NCBI GenBank assembly: GCA_910575555.1
Contig: CAJTFX010000001.1
Coordinates: 291,488-355,487 of the forward strand
Source: Lachnospiraceae bacterium
GTDB lineage: Bacteria > Bacillota > Clostridia > Lachnospirales > Lachnospiraceae
DNA length: 64,000 bases
Direction of reading: 5' to 3'
Below are positions 17,604 to 27,508 of this stretch, one piece after another. Below the pieces are notes generated by a model. The model was not told the DNA's origin and made no database searches. It was given only the letters and a program-made list of their open reading frames with translations. The translations under genes and the position numbers were made by a program. How positions within the stretch are numbered: position 1 is the first letter of the stretch; each line of letters starts with the position of its first letter.

Positions 17604-17637
17604 CAAAAAAACAGCCATCCTGAATCAACATGGCTGT
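17604..17637 (-). terminator. Intrinsic terminator of ftsZ
   Basis: On the minus strand ACAGCCAT and ATGGCTGT pair around an 11-base loop, followed by seven T. It lies 40 bp after the ftsZ stop codon. Confidence 0.9.
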
Positions 17638-17676
17638 CTTTTCTATGTAATTTCTTAATACAATTTCTTTGCAAAT

Positions 17677-18903
17677 CTATTTCCTTGTATTCTTCAAAAA
17701 CTCCGGAATCTTAATATCCCGTTCCGGCACCGTGCTCTCCGGCCTTCTGGGCCTTTGGATTCCAAGAGTGGATGCCGTTACGCCCAGGTTCCCGGAACCT
17801 GCGTTGGATGATGACGGCTGATTCACTGACCCGTAAGGACTGGCCGGGCGGGTGACAGAGCCCAGGTTACTGGAGGTTCTTGCCGGAGTCGTCATTCTGG
17901 AAGGCGTATTCTGGGCATATTTCATGCTCGGCATTACCTTAGGCGCCGGAGCCGCGTCGCCAAGACCTGTGGCAATTACTGTTACAATTGCCTCATCCGT
18001 CATACTTTCGTCAAACTTGGCACCGAAGATAATATTTGCATTCTCGCCTGCCAAATCCTGCACATAGCTGGCTGCATCGCTGCCGTCCACAAGGGAGATA
18101 TCTCCGGAAATATTGATAATCACATGGGAAGCGCCTGTAATGGTAGTTTCTAACAGAGGGCTTGCCACAGCAAGCTTCACTGCTTCTGTAGCCTTGTCGT
18201 CTCCCTTTGCCATACCGATACCGATATGAGCCATTCCCTTATCCTTCATTACGGTCTGGACATCTGCAAAGTCCAGATTGATCAATGCAGGTAAATTAAT
18301 CAGGTCTGTAATTCCCTGTACCGCCTGCTGCAGCACTTCGTCTGCCTTTTTCAAAGCATCCGGCATGGTAGTCCTTCGGTCCACAATCTCCAAAAGCTTG
18401 TCATTGGGGATCACAATCAGGGTATCCACGCTTTCCTTTAAACGCTCAATGCCTCCCATGGCGTTGAGCATGCGGGCCTTGGCTTCAAAACGAAAGGGCT
18501 TCGTGACTACGCCTACGGTAAGGATTCCCATATCCTTGGCAATCTTTGCAACTACCGGTGCGGCTCCGGTTCCGGTTCCGCCTCCCATCCCGCAGGTTAC
18601 AAACACCATGTCTGCGCCTTTAATCTCTGCGGTCAGTTCGTCAATGCTCTCCTCCGCCGCTTTCTGACCGATTTCAGGCTGCGCGCCTGCTCCCAGTCCC
18701 TTTGTCAGCTTCTCGCCGATTTGAACCAATGTAGGCGCCTTACAAAGCGTCAGCGCCTGCTTGTCCGTGTTGATTCCGATAAACTCAACACCGCCGATAC
18801 TCTCATCAATCATTCTATTGACTGCATTATTTCCAGCCCCTCCAACACCAATTACGATGATTTTTGCACTGGAATCTGCCTCTGTTGTCATTATTTCAAG
18901 CAA
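17677..18903 (-). CDS. ftsZ: Cell division protein FtsZ
   Basis: A 408-residue tubulin homologue that forms the division ring. The GTP-binding signature [10 protein letters not shown], the N-terminal [16 protein letters not shown], and the T7 loop region [12 protein letters not shown] are present. After residue about 320 comes a Ser/Pro/Thr-rich linker and then the C-terminal partner-binding peptide [12 protein letters not shown]. The start is TTG 18903 (MLEIM...), seven bases after AAAGGAGG, matching the MLE start of Bacillus FtsZ. It has its own promoter and terminator, so it is at least partly independent of the upstream dcw genes. ftsA is absent next to it. Confidence 0.98.
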   Translation of the reverse strand: MLEIMTTEADSSAKIIVIGVGGAGNNAVNRMIDESIGGVEFIGINTDKQALTLCKAPTLVQIGEKLTKGLGAGAQPEIGQKAAEESIDELTAEIKGADMVFVTCGMGGGTGTGAAPVVAKIAKDMGILTVGVVTKPFRFEAKARMLNAMGGIERLKESVDTLIVIPNDKLLEIVDRRTTMPDALKKADEVLQQAVQGITDLINLPALINLDFADVQTVMKDKGMAHIGIGMAKGDDKATEAVKLAVASPLLETTITGASHVIINISGDISLVDGSDAASYVQDLAGENANIIFGAKFDESMTDEAIVTVIATGLGDAAPAPKVMPSMKYAQNTPSRMTTPARTSSNLGSVTRPASPYGSVNQPSSSNAGSGNLGVTASTLGIQRPRRPESTVPERDIKIPEFLKNTRK

Positions 18904-18971
18904 GGTTCTTCCTCCTTTTATCCTCTATCTGAACTTTTCATTCTATATCCACTTTTAAACTCTTATACACT

Positions 18972-19000
18972 ATACTATAATTTTTTGAAGAATTAATCAA
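18972..19000 (-). promoter_or_regulatory. Sigma-A promoter of ftsZ
   Basis: On the minus strand TTGATT, 17 bp and TAGTAT lie about 70 bp upstream of the ftsZ start, in the 181-bp gap after divIB. Confidence 0.7.
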
Positions 19001-19084
19001 TAAGAAATTTTAATTTTATTGTATTTTTTTCAGTGGTATTTCTTTCTTTCCTGCAAAAATAACACAAATTTCGACAAATATATT

Positions 19085-19834
19085 CTATCCGGTTTTTTCA
19101 AAAGCAATATCTGTCGTGTGTTCCGTCCAGCTTTCCAGGTGCAGTGTGCCCTTCTGCCCGTCCAGCTTCGGCATAATATAAGAAAGCCTTACCACCTTCT
19201 CATTCAGATTTTGAGCCTGTCCAATCAGAACCGTAATTTCCCCATAGCTCAATGTAAAATTCCCTTCTCCTCCATATCTGACATTTTCCGGAACCTGTTC
19301 ATATTTTTTCAGCATCTGCGTCAGCGACAACAGATTTTTCAAAATATCCTTGCCTTTGATCGGAAGTTTTTCATACAAAACAATTTGTTCCACATCCAGC
19401 CCGCTTATCACCGGAACGCCTTCTATCACTTCCGAGGACATTTCCACTACAAACCCGTCTTTGTCAAAGTAAGCATTCTGCCCCAATGCATCAATATAAA
19501 CCCTGCCCAGCAATGCTTTCTCATATACTTTGATTTCCAGTGTCTGGGGTGATTTGAGAAAAACCTCCATGCTGTCCACAAAAGGCATTTCTCTAGGCTC
19601 CACAAACTTGTATTTAAAATAAACATACAGGCTGTTCCAAGAATATTCATCATCCAGCAGCCAGTCTTTCATGGCTTCGTCGGAATAATGTTCATTGCCG
19701 GTTACTTTTACCTTCTTCACCGTGAACAAGTTGATCACAATCAAAGCCGCTATCGCCAAAAAGAGCAAAATCATAAGAATTGTCAGCCCTATTGTTTTCC
19801 ATCGCTTTTTCTGCTTCCGTTTTCCTCTTCCCAT
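19085..19834 (-). CDS. divIB: Cell division protein DivIB/FtsQ
   Basis: A 249-residue bitopic membrane protein: a basic cytoplasmic start (MGRGKRKQKKRWK), one membrane segment (residues about 14-37), then an extracellular POTRA domain starting VKKVKVTGNEHYSDE and a beta domain. It works with FtsL and DivIC in the divisome. It starts four bases after the ftsW stop and is the last gene before the ftsZ promoter. Sequence outside the POTRA start is poorly conserved in this family; position in the cluster supports the call. Confidence 0.88.
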   Translation of the reverse strand: MGRGKRKQKKRWKTIGLTILMILLFLAIAALIVINLFTVKKVKVTGNEHYSDEAMKDWLLDDEYSWNSLYVYFKYKFVEPREMPFVDSMEVFLKSPQTLEIKVYEKALLGRVYIDALGQNAYFDKDGFVVEMSSEVIEGVPVISGLDVEQIVLYEKLPIKGKDILKNLLSLTQMLKKYEQVPENVRYGGEGNFTLSYGEITVLIGQAQNLNEKVVRLSYIMPKLDGQKGTLHLESWTEHTTDIAFEKTG

Positions 19835-19837
19835 GTC

Positions 19838-20956
19838 TTACTCCTGTTCCAGATGAATTCCCCTTGACACGCTTAGCACCAGTCCGATTTCCGCTAACAA
19901 AAACAGCACCGATGTTCCGCCGTAGCTGATAAACGGCAGGGAAATCCCCGTATTCGGTATGGTATTGGTTACTACCGCAATATTCAGTATTACCTGTATG
20001 GAAATATGGGCCAAAGCTCCCGTGACAATCAGCGCCCCATACAAATCCTGCGCATTGCTGGCAATGACCATAAATCTCCAGATAGTAATTACAAACAGCA
20101 GAATTACGCTGATGGCGCCGAATAACCCCAGTTCCTCGCAGATAATTGAAAAAATCATATCGTTCTGGGCCTCCGGCACAAATCCCAGCTTCTGCATGCT
20201 GCCGCCCAGCCCCTTTCCAAAGAGTCCGCCGGAACCAATGGCATAAAGGCCCTGAAGCGTCTGATACCCCTTCTCGTATTTCTCCGGATTCAGCCAGATC
20301 CGCAGACGTTCCGCCCGGTAGGCTTCCATCATGATAAACACTGCTCCAAAAAGAATCACCGCCCCGCCTGCAATGAAAAACTGGGCGTATTTGGGACTTG
20401 CCACAAAGACCATGGAAATGGCAATTCCCAGTATAATAATTGCCGTACTTAAGTTTCCGATTGCCACCACGGCAACCATGGGAAGGACAATTGCAATTAT
20501 TTTCACTAATGAAGAAAACTTGCCCATCTGTTTGGGCATTTTGCTGATAATTGTGGCCAGAAATACAATAATTGCCAGCTTTGCCGCCTCCGAGGGCTGA
20601 AAGCTGGTAAATCCCAGGTTCAGCCAGCGCTTTGCGCCGTTTAATTCATCCCCGATGAAAAGCACCAGGGTACATAACCCAAATGCCCCTATGTATGCAA
20701 TCAGCCAGAAGTTTTTCCACACGCGGTAATCAATTTTGGAAACGATCACCATTGCTGCTATTCCCAAAGCGTCTGCCTGAAGCTGTTTTTTCAGATAATA
20801 GGCGGAATCCTTAAATTTAACCTGACCGTTGTATGCGCTTGTACTGTATAGCATGACCAGTCCGAAACAGATCAGAAAAAATACAATTAACAACAGCGTA
20901 TAGTCAAAATAACGGATATTTTTTTGTCTTCTGTCTGCTTTTCCTTCTCTACCCAT
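19838..20956 (-). CDS. ftsW: SEDS-family peptidoglycan polymerase FtsW (or SpoVE)
   Basis: A 372-residue membrane protein with about ten segments that polymerises lipid II at the septum together with a class B PBP. Motifs include CFGLVMLYSTSAY, GAKRWLNLGFTSFQPSEAAK, the loop NDMIFSIICEELGL, and the C-terminal PNTGISLPFISYGGTSVL. Bacillus has the paralogues FtsW, RodA and SpoVE; position between murD and divIB fits SpoVE/FtsW, and the sequence alone does not settle which role it plays. Confidence 0.93.
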   Translation of the reverse strand: MGREGKADRRQKNIRYFDYTLLLIVFFLICFGLVMLYSTSAYNGQVKFKDSAYYLKKQLQADALGIAAMVIVSKIDYRVWKNFWLIAYIGAFGLCTLVLFIGDELNGAKRWLNLGFTSFQPSEAAKLAIIVFLATIISKMPKQMGKFSSLVKIIAIVLPMVAVVAIGNLSTAIIILGIAISMVFVASPKYAQFFIAGGAVILFGAVFIMMEAYRAERLRIWLNPEKYEKGYQTLQGLYAIGSGGLFGKGLGGSMQKLGFVPEAQNDMIFSIICEELGLFGAISVILLFVITIWRFMVIASNAQDLYGALIVTGALAHISIQVILNIAVVTNTIPNTGISLPFISYGGTSVLFLLAEIGLVLSVSRGIHLEQE

Positions 20957-20985
20957 ATCAGCACTCCTGACCTAGAATTTTACAG

Positions 20986-22353
20986 TTATTCCTCTAATGC
21001 CCTCGCCAGTTCCTTAAACATATTTCCCCGCTGCTCGTAATTTTTGAACATTCCCCAGCTTGCGCAGGCCGGTGAAAGCAAAACTGCGTCCCCGTCTTTT
21101 GCATGGTCAAAGCATACACTGACTGCTTCCTGCAGGCTGTCTGTAAGAATAATATCCTCCCCGGGATATCCCAGCCGGACTGCCGTATCCCTTATTTTCT
21201 CTCTGGTAGCTCCAAGCAGTACAAATTTCTTCACTTTTCCTTCAAAAGCCTGAATCCATTCCTCATACTCAGAATCCTTATCATATCCCCCTCCAATCAG
21301 TAAAGTAGGCCACTGCATGGCTCGTATGGCCTGAATTGCCGCATCCGGATTAGTTCCTTTGGAGTCATTGTAAAAACGAACGCCCCTTTTTGTCACCACA
21401 TATTCTATTCTATGCTCCACCGCCGCAAAAGTAACCAGAACTTCCCTGATTTTTTCCAGGGAAACTCCCGCCATCCTTGCCATTGCCCCAGCGGCCATCA
21501 CATTTTCATAATTATGTTTTCCCAGAAGCTGAAGCTCATGGACATTGCACAAAACCTCCCGCTCCCCCTGCCAGCTCCAGATAATTTCTTCTCCCTCCAG
21601 ATACATGCCCTCCTTCAGCTTCCTCTGGCTGCTGAAAAATACGATTCGGGCTTTCACCCCGGCAGAAAACTCCCGCAGCGCAGCATCCTCGTAATTCAGA
21701 ATGCAGACCTGATGTTCTCCCTGATTGGCAGTGATCCGCTCTTTTGCCTTCCGGTAATTCTCCATGGTGTGATGGCGGTTTAAATGATCCGGCGTAATAT
21801 TCAAAATGGCAGAAACATCCGGGCAGAACCGGTGCACCGTTTCCAATTGAAAGCTGCTGATTTCCGCCACCGTGACAGAAGCTTCTGTGGTTTTTGTCAC
21901 CAGACTGGTATAGGGAATCCCAATATTTCCCACCACCTTCACATCCAGGCCCGCATGCCGCATAATCTCTCCCAGCAGGGAAGTAGTTGTGGTTTTCCCG
22001 TTGGTTCCGGTTACTGCAAGGACCCTGCCCTTCTCAAACACGGCGGCAAGCTCAATTTCACCCCAGATTGCAAGTCCCGCCTCCTTCATCCGCTCCACAT
22101 CCGGAATATCCAGAGGCACCCCGGGACTTAATATGGCAATGTCGCAGTCCAAAATCACATGCGCCGGCAGACAGCCGGTATAGATTTCAGCCTGTTCCAG
22201 TAAAGGAGATTTTTCTCTTATTTCCTCCGGCTTTTTCTCCTTACTGCCGTCGTAAAGCACAACCGGAAGATGATGGTTTATCAGAAGCTCTGCGGCTGCA
22301 ATTCCGCTGATTCCAGATCCCATAACCAAAAATTTCTTTCCATCCAGATTCAA
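20986..22353 (-). CDS. murD: UDP-N-acetylmuramoylalanine-D-glutamate ligase
   Basis: A 455-residue cytoplasmic Mur ligase that adds D-glutamate to UDP-MurNAc-L-Ala. The N-terminal Rossmann domain (KKFLVMGSGISGIAAAELL), the ATP-binding P-loop VTGTNGKTTTTSL, ILNITPDHLNRH and the C-terminal domain with FYNDSKGTNPDA are intact. I place the start at TTG 22353, seven bases after AGGAGG; that site overlaps the mraY stop codon, so the genes are coupled. A longer frame reaching 22392 lacks such a site. Confidence 0.96.
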   Translation of the reverse strand: MNLDGKKFLVMGSGISGIAAAELLINHHLPVVLYDGSKEKKPEEIREKSPLLEQAEIYTGCLPAHVILDCDIAILSPGVPLDIPDVERMKEAGLAIWGEIELAAVFEKGRVLAVTGTNGKTTTTSLLGEIMRHAGLDVKVVGNIGIPYTSLVTKTTEASVTVAEISSFQLETVHRFCPDVSAILNITPDHLNRHHTMENYRKAKERITANQGEHQVCILNYEDAALREFSAGVKARIVFFSSQRKLKEGMYLEGEEIIWSWQGEREVLCNVHELQLLGKHNYENVMAAGAMARMAGVSLEKIREVLVTFAAVEHRIEYVVTKRGVRFYNDSKGTNPDAAIQAIRAMQWPTLLIGGGYDKDSEYEEWIQAFEGKVKKFVLLGATREKIRDTAVRLGYPGEDIILTDSLQEAVSVCFDHAKDGDAVLLSPACASWGMFKNYEQRGNMFKELARALEE

Positions 22354-22364
22354 TGTTATCCCTC

Positions 22365-23330
22365 CTAAAGCGCAAGCAGCCCAATCAGGCATAAAATAGC
22401 CGTAATAATGGAAAATACCGCCACTACCCTTGTTTCAGACCATCCGCATAATTCAAAATGATGATGTATGGGAGCCATGCGGAAAATACGCTTTCCCCCT
22501 GTTTTCTTAAAATAAGTCACCTGTATCATGACTGACAGAAGCTCTGCCCAGTAAATCAGCGCCACAATCAGAATAAAAATGGGCATCTGCAGCATATAGG
22601 CGGCGGAAGCCACAAATCCCCCCAATGCCAGAGAGCCGGTATCCCCCATAAAAACACTGGCAGGGTATACGTTAAAGAGCAAAAATCCCAGTAATGCCCC
22701 CACCACCGCACAGGTAACCGGTTCTATGCCGCTGTCTGTCCCGATTGCCACCACTGAAAAAAATGTTGCAATCAATACCGTTACACTGGAAGCCAGCCCG
22801 TCTAAGCCATCGGTAAAATTTGCGCCGTTTACGGTGCCCAGAATTGCCAGAAACATCACAGGGGCCGCCAGCCATCCCAAATCCAGATAGATTCCATGCT
22901 CGAAGCCTCCGGTAAAAGGAATCAGCATCTCAGAGGCTTTTTCTGTATATTGATTCATATAGAAAATAAACACAACGGTTACCAATATCTGTCCCGCCAT
23001 TTTCTGCCAGGGCAGCAGCCCGTCGGAACGCCGCAGCACTACTTTCAGATAGTCATCCAGAAATCCGATAATGCCGAATCCCGCTGTCACAAAGAGAATG
23101 GGCAGCACTTTGGGGTAATCCTTCACATAAATCATGGAAGTCACCAGAATTCCGGCTAATATCATCAATCCGCCCATGGTAGGCGTGCCGGCTTTTTTCA
23201 GATGGGATTTCAGCTCCTCCCGCTCGGTCTGCCCCACTTTTAATTTTCTCAGCACCGGAATTACCACAGGCCCCAAAAGGGCTGTAATGGCAAAGGCAAT
23301 CAATACTGGAATTACAACGCTCTGTGTCAT
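22365..23330 (-). CDS. mraY: Phospho-N-acetylmuramoyl-pentapeptide transferase MraY
   Basis: A 321-residue integral membrane enzyme that makes lipid I from UDP-MurNAc-pentapeptide and undecaprenyl phosphate. It has about ten membrane segments and the family motifs KKAGTPTMGG, FLDDYLKV, the NFTDGLDGLA segment that carries catalytic aspartates, GDTGSLALGG and the MAPIHHHFEL loop. The ATG follows GAGGTG. It lies 53 bp after the spoVD-like gene. Confidence 0.98.
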   Translation of the reverse strand: MTQSVVIPVLIAFAITALLGPVVIPVLRKLKVGQTEREELKSHLKKAGTPTMGGLMILAGILVTSMIYVKDYPKVLPILFVTAGFGIIGFLDDYLKVVLRRSDGLLPWQKMAGQILVTVVFIFYMNQYTEKASEMLIPFTGGFEHGIYLDLGWLAAPVMFLAILGTVNGANFTDGLDGLASSVTVLIATFFSVVAIGTDSGIEPVTCAVVGALLGFLLFNVYPASVFMGDTGSLALGGFVASAAYMLQMPIFILIVALIYWAELLSVMIQVTYFKKTGGKRIFRMAPIHHHFELCGWSETRVVAVFSIITAILCLIGLLAL

Positions 23331-23383
23331 TTTCTCTACACCTCTTCATCTCTACGATGTTTTATGCTCACCGCATCTTTCTT

Positions 23384-25222
23384 TTAATTTTCCTCTGAAT
23401 CTTCCTTCGAATCTTCCTGTTTTGGAACCGCCTGCCGCTCAATTCCCAGATAAGGCAGTATATTGGAAAAAATCTCCTTTACCACCGGGGCCGCTATGGT
23501 TCCTCCATAATAAATCCCCTGGGGATTATTGATAATCACAAGCGCAAGCACCTGTGGGTCCTCTGCAGGGGCAAAGCCCAGAAAAGAAGAAATATATTTG
23601 TTGGCGCTTCTGGGAAGCGTCTGGGAAGTGGCTGTTTTGCCTCCGATAGAAAAACCTTCTATGTATGCCCGTTTTCCGCTTCCTTCAGAAACTACTTTTT
23701 CAAGAACGCTGCGCAGCGTCTCTGATGTGCTTTCGCTGACAATCCCTTCTTTCACATCATACTGCAGCGTCTCAATTAATTTGCCCTGATCATCCTTGAC
23801 CGATACGCCAAAATGGGGCGTAATCCGGTTTCCTCCATTAATTAAGGAAGAAACGGTTGTGGCAAGCTGAATGGGGGTAACCTGAAAAGACTGTCCGAAG
23901 GAAATGGTGGCCAGTTCCACAGGGCCTACATTTTTCCTGTCATGCATAATAGTGGACGCCTCTCCCGGAAGGTCGATTCCCGTCCGGTTTAACAGGCCGA
24001 ACTGTTCAAAATACTTATATACATTGTCTACTCCCAGCCGCAGGCCCAGTTCGATAAATACCGGATTGCAGGAATTCATAATTCCCTGGGTAAAATCCTC
24101 GGAACCGTGCCCGGTTCTTTTGTGGCAGTGGATTCTTCTGTCCTCCACCATCTTATATCCGGGGCAGAAAAAGTGATCGTTTAAAGATACCACTCCTTCT
24201 TCAAAAGACGCCGCTGTGGTAATTGTTTTAAATACAGAACCCGGCTCATAAGTATCATTGATACAGGGATTCCGCCACATCTGATTCAGTAAATCCTGTT
24301 TATTCTGTTCTTTCGGCTTCTTCTCTTCTGTTTTCGTTCCTTCCGGTTCTGCCGCTGTCTCTTCTGTTTCGGCTGATTCGGGTTCTTCCTTTGTTTCCGT
24401 CTGTATCAGGGTAAAAGGATCGTTTAAGTCAAATTCCGGCACATTTACCATTGCCAGGATTTCGCCGTTATCCGGCTTCATCACAATTACCGAAACCCCG
24501 TCTGCAGATTTTGCCTCCATTACTTTTTGGGCCGCCTGTTCACAGTACATTTGAATATTGTAGTCCAGGCTGACATGGAGATTATAACCGTCTACCGGTT
24601 CCTGACGCCGTTCACCTGCATTTTCAATTTCAACTCCTCTGGCGTCTGTCAGAGTGAGAATCTTGCCGCTTTTACCTTTCAGATAATCTTCATACAGAAC
24701 CTCCAGTCCAATAATTCCCTGGTTGTCGCCTCCGGTAAATCCCAGTACCCGGGATGCCAGTGTGCCGTAGGGGTAATAACGCTTGTAATCTTCGTCTACT
24801 TTTACCCCTGCCAGTCCATATCCGCGGATGCGGTCACCCACCTCCTTATCTACATTAGACTTCACCCGCTCAATGGAGCTTACCTTTTCCACCCGCTTGC
24901 GAACCGTTTCTTCTTCCATTTCCAGTTCTTTGGACAACACCCGGATTACCTCCTCCGGCTCTTTCAACTGGCTGTGAATGACGGAAATTGTACATACCGT
25001 CCGGTTCGTGGCAAGCACGGTACCGGTAGAATCAATGATCTTACCTCTGGCCGCCTTGATATCCCGTTCCCGCTCATGCAAATCCTCCGCTTTCTGTCCG
25101 TAATATTCAGAACAGAAAATCATCAAATACACCAGTCTGCCCACAAGAATTGACAGCACCAGAAGAATCACCGTAAAAACCACTAATAGTTTCCTCCGGT
25201 TAAAGGTTTTATTGCGAAACAT
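23384..25222 (-). CDS. Class B penicillin-binding protein, SpoVD/FtsI type, with KTA motif
   Basis: A 612-residue transpeptidase with one N-terminal membrane segment (residues 12-36), a PBP dimerisation domain (RGKIIDSTGTVLA), and a transpeptidase domain with SVFK (329-332) and SCN (384-386). The third motif reads KTA (529-531) where most PBPs have KTG. An acidic low-complexity insertion rich in Glu, Thr and Lys (about residues 275-310) precedes the SVFK motif. No PASTA domain follows. It cross-links peptidoglycan, probably for the septum or the spore cortex given the SpoVD-like position before mraY. Confidence 0.92.
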   Translation of the reverse strand: MFRNKTFNRRKLLVVFTVILLVLSILVGRLVYLMIFCSEYYGQKAEDLHERERDIKAARGKIIDSTGTVLATNRTVCTISVIHSQLKEPEEVIRVLSKELEMEEETVRKRVEKVSSIERVKSNVDKEVGDRIRGYGLAGVKVDEDYKRYYPYGTLASRVLGFTGGDNQGIIGLEVLYEDYLKGKSGKILTLTDARGVEIENAGERRQEPVDGYNLHVSLDYNIQMYCEQAAQKVMEAKSADGVSVIVMKPDNGEILAMVNVPEFDLNDPFTLIQTETKEEPESAETEETAAEPEGTKTEEKKPKEQNKQDLLNQMWRNPCINDTYEPGSVFKTITTAASFEEGVVSLNDHFFCPGYKMVEDRRIHCHKRTGHGSEDFTQGIMNSCNPVFIELGLRLGVDNVYKYFEQFGLLNRTGIDLPGEASTIMHDRKNVGPVELATISFGQSFQVTPIQLATTVSSLINGGNRITPHFGVSVKDDQGKLIETLQYDVKEGIVSESTSETLRSVLEKVVSEGSGKRAYIEGFSIGGKTATSQTLPRSANKYISSFLGFAPAEDPQVLALVIINNPQGIYYGGTIAAPVVKEIFSNILPYLGIERQAVPKQEDSKEDSEEN

Positions 25223-25297
25223 ACTGTAACCTCACAACAATAATTACTATAATCTATTACAAAATTTATGAGGTTATGTACTGTTTTTCCACTTTCC

Positions 25298-27493
25298 TTA
25301 TTCTCCCTGGGGCTCTTCTGCCCCTTCGGGCATGACACCTGGCACGCCCTCCGCCGGATATTCGGGGCCTCCCGGATCTGCCGGCGCGCCGCCGCCCTCC
25401 TGGGGCTGTCCTTCCTCCGGATTTCCTTCCTGAGGTCCTTCTTCCGGATTGCTGCCCTCCTGAGGAGTATCTCCTTCTCCCTGGGGCGGCGCATTATTCG
25501 CTCCTTCCTGGCCGTCTCCTCCAGGATTCTCTCCCTGGGAAGTTTCACCTTCTCCCGGAACCGGATTTCCTTCCTGATTGTCAGGATTTTCCCCTTCTTC
25601 TATTTCTTCATCCTGAAATACATTCAAATAAGGAAGAATCTCTGTAAATATTTCTTTCGCCAGTTCTGTGGCAAGCGCGCTGCTCTGCTGATCCAACGGT
25701 ACGTTTGCCTCGTCGATTACCACATAAACCAGTACCTCAGGATTCTCCACCGGAGCAAAACCAATAAAGGATACCACATATTTCTTGTCATCCCTGTCTC
25801 CCTTCTGGGCAGTTCCTGTTTTACCGCCCATGGAATACCCTTCCACCTTGGCGCTTCTGCCGGTTCCCTCGGATACAGTGCTGTAGAGATACTGTTTCAC
25901 AGTGTCACTGGTCTGCCGGGAAACGGTCTGTTTCAAAACCACCGGCTCTATGGTCTGCACGGTATTTCCATTGTCATCCACAATTTTCTTCACAAGATGG
26001 GGCTGATAATAATATCCCCCATTAATCAGGGAAGAAAACGCCGATGCAAGCTGAACCGCCGTTACATTGAAGTTCTGTCCGAAGGAATTAGTGGCCAGAG
26101 AGGTGGTGTTTGTATTTTCCAAAGTATAAATCAGGCTGTCGGTTCTGGCTTCTCCCGGCAGATCGATGTTTGTCTTAAGGCCGAAATTAAAGATATTCTG
26201 ATATTTGTAGTAATCTTCTTTTCCGATATCCTCCGCCATATGCATCATTGCATCATTGCAGGAATTCATCAGCGACTGTTCCATGGTCTGGGGACCGTGT
26301 CCGGAACGCTGCACGCATCGGATATCATGGCCGCCGATTTTCTCAATGCCGTCACAATCGTACCATTCTCTGGTTTTGCCAGTTTCCAATGCAGTGGCCA
26401 CCGTAAAAGGCTTTGCAGTGGAACCTGGTTCATAAGTGTAAGTCAGGCAATAATTCTGCCAGATTTCATTGAGCTTTTCCAGTTTTTCGTTCTCATTAAA
26501 GGACTCTGTTTCTTCTTCTGAATAATACAGAGATAAATCCCTGGGGTTGTTCAGATCGTAAACAAGACTGTCCGACATGGCATAAATCTCACCGTTCTGG
26601 GGATTCATGACAATGACTCCCGTCTGTTTGCTACCAGGGCCTTCTGTGACGCCGTCCCTGTATTTCTCCTGAAACGCCGCAATTTTTTCCTGGACAATCT
26701 TCTGAATATTCAAATCCAGTGTGGTCACAAGGGTATTGCCGTTGATGGGTTCTTTGATGGTTTTCTCAAAGTTGCTGTCAGAGTTCAGAAACCCGTACTG
26801 CCGGCCATTGATACCGTTTAAAATATCGTTGTAGTAATCCTCTAATCCGCCGATTCCCTCATTCCCCGAAGTGGTAAAGCCCAGAACTTTGCTTGCCAGC
26901 GTGCCATAAGGGTATTCCCTTTGGTATTCTTTCTCAAACCACACGCCCTGGACATTGGGATTTACCTTTTTTCCCTTTTTATTTACCTTCTCCACTAACT
27001 CCTGGAACTCTTTAATCTCTTTATAATACAGCTTTTTACGCAAAACAAAATAACGACTGTCTGGTTTCTCTGTCAGAGCAGCCATTACCTCTTCTTCCGT
27101 AACATCCGGGAAACATTTGGTCAGCGCCGCAATGGTAGGTTCTATATATTTCTTTACCTTTGTTTTTGTTTCCCAGTCATAAAATTCTTCATTCATCAGC
27201 TTACAGTCCAGAATCACATTATATACATCTACACTGTTTGCAAGTATGGTTCCTCTGGAATCCAGAATCTCGCCCCGCTGAAAGGGAATACTCTGACTTT
27301 CATATCCCTGCTGACTTAACACCTGCTTCTCGTATTCGTCGCCTTTGACCTGCTCAATATAAACCAGCCTTCCCACCAGACCGGCCAACATGGCCATAAT
27401 AAACGATACCATTACCAGAAGCTTCTTTTTCATTCTTCTTGAAAACTTTAAAGGTTCCTGCTTTTTTTTCGGTCTTCTTTTTTTCGTTGCCAA
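25298..27493 (-). CDS. Class B penicillin-binding protein (FtsI/PBP2-like) with Gly/Pro/Glu-rich tail
   Basis: A 731-residue division transpeptidase. A basic cytoplasmic tail, one membrane segment (about 25-45), a dimerisation domain (RGEILDSRGTILA) and a transpeptidase domain with STAK (358-361), SCN (411-413) and KTGTAQ (558-563) are intact. Residues from about 620 form a long tail of Glu, Gly, Pro, Gln and Asn repeats (for example PQEGNPEEGQPQEGG), probably disordered outside the cell. No PASTA domains are present. It starts with TTG 27493 nine bases after AAGG and follows ftsL by 15 bp. Confidence 0.93.
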   Translation of the reverse strand: MATKKRRPKKKQEPLKFSRRMKKKLLVMVSFIMAMLAGLVGRLVYIEQVKGDEYEKQVLSQQGYESQSIPFQRGEILDSRGTILANSVDVYNVILDCKLMNEEFYDWETKTKVKKYIEPTIAALTKCFPDVTEEEVMAALTEKPDSRYFVLRKKLYYKEIKEFQELVEKVNKKGKKVNPNVQGVWFEKEYQREYPYGTLASKVLGFTTSGNEGIGGLEDYYNDILNGINGRQYGFLNSDSNFEKTIKEPINGNTLVTTLDLNIQKIVQEKIAAFQEKYRDGVTEGPGSKQTGVIVMNPQNGEIYAMSDSLVYDLNNPRDLSLYYSEEETESFNENEKLEKLNEIWQNYCLTYTYEPGSTAKPFTVATALETGKTREWYDCDGIEKIGGHDIRCVQRSGHGPQTMEQSLMNSCNDAMMHMAEDIGKEDYYKYQNIFNFGLKTNIDLPGEARTDSLIYTLENTNTTSLATNSFGQNFNVTAVQLASAFSSLINGGYYYQPHLVKKIVDDNGNTVQTIEPVVLKQTVSRQTSDTVKQYLYSTVSEGTGRSAKVEGYSMGGKTGTAQKGDRDDKKYVVSFIGFAPVENPEVLVYVVIDEANVPLDQQSSALATELAKEIFTEILPYLNVFQDEEIEEGENPDNQEGNPVPGEGETSQGENPGGDGQEGANNAPPQGEGDTPQEGSNPEEGPQEGNPEEGQPQEGGGAPADPGGPEYPAEGVPGVMPEGAEEPQGE

Positions 27494-27508
27494 TCGTTAT
27501 TACCTTCT

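Noticed and set aside
16700..17640. Decayed gene or insertion sequence with transposase
   Set aside because: No reading frame with recognisable transposase remains; reading frames here are short and follow the inverted repeats.
25268..26521. Long open frame on the plus strand antisense to the class B PBP gene (also 33026-34096 antisense to thrS)
   Set aside because: The opposite strand encodes complete, well-conserved PBP and ThrS proteins; the antisense frames have no family features and arise from codon bias.
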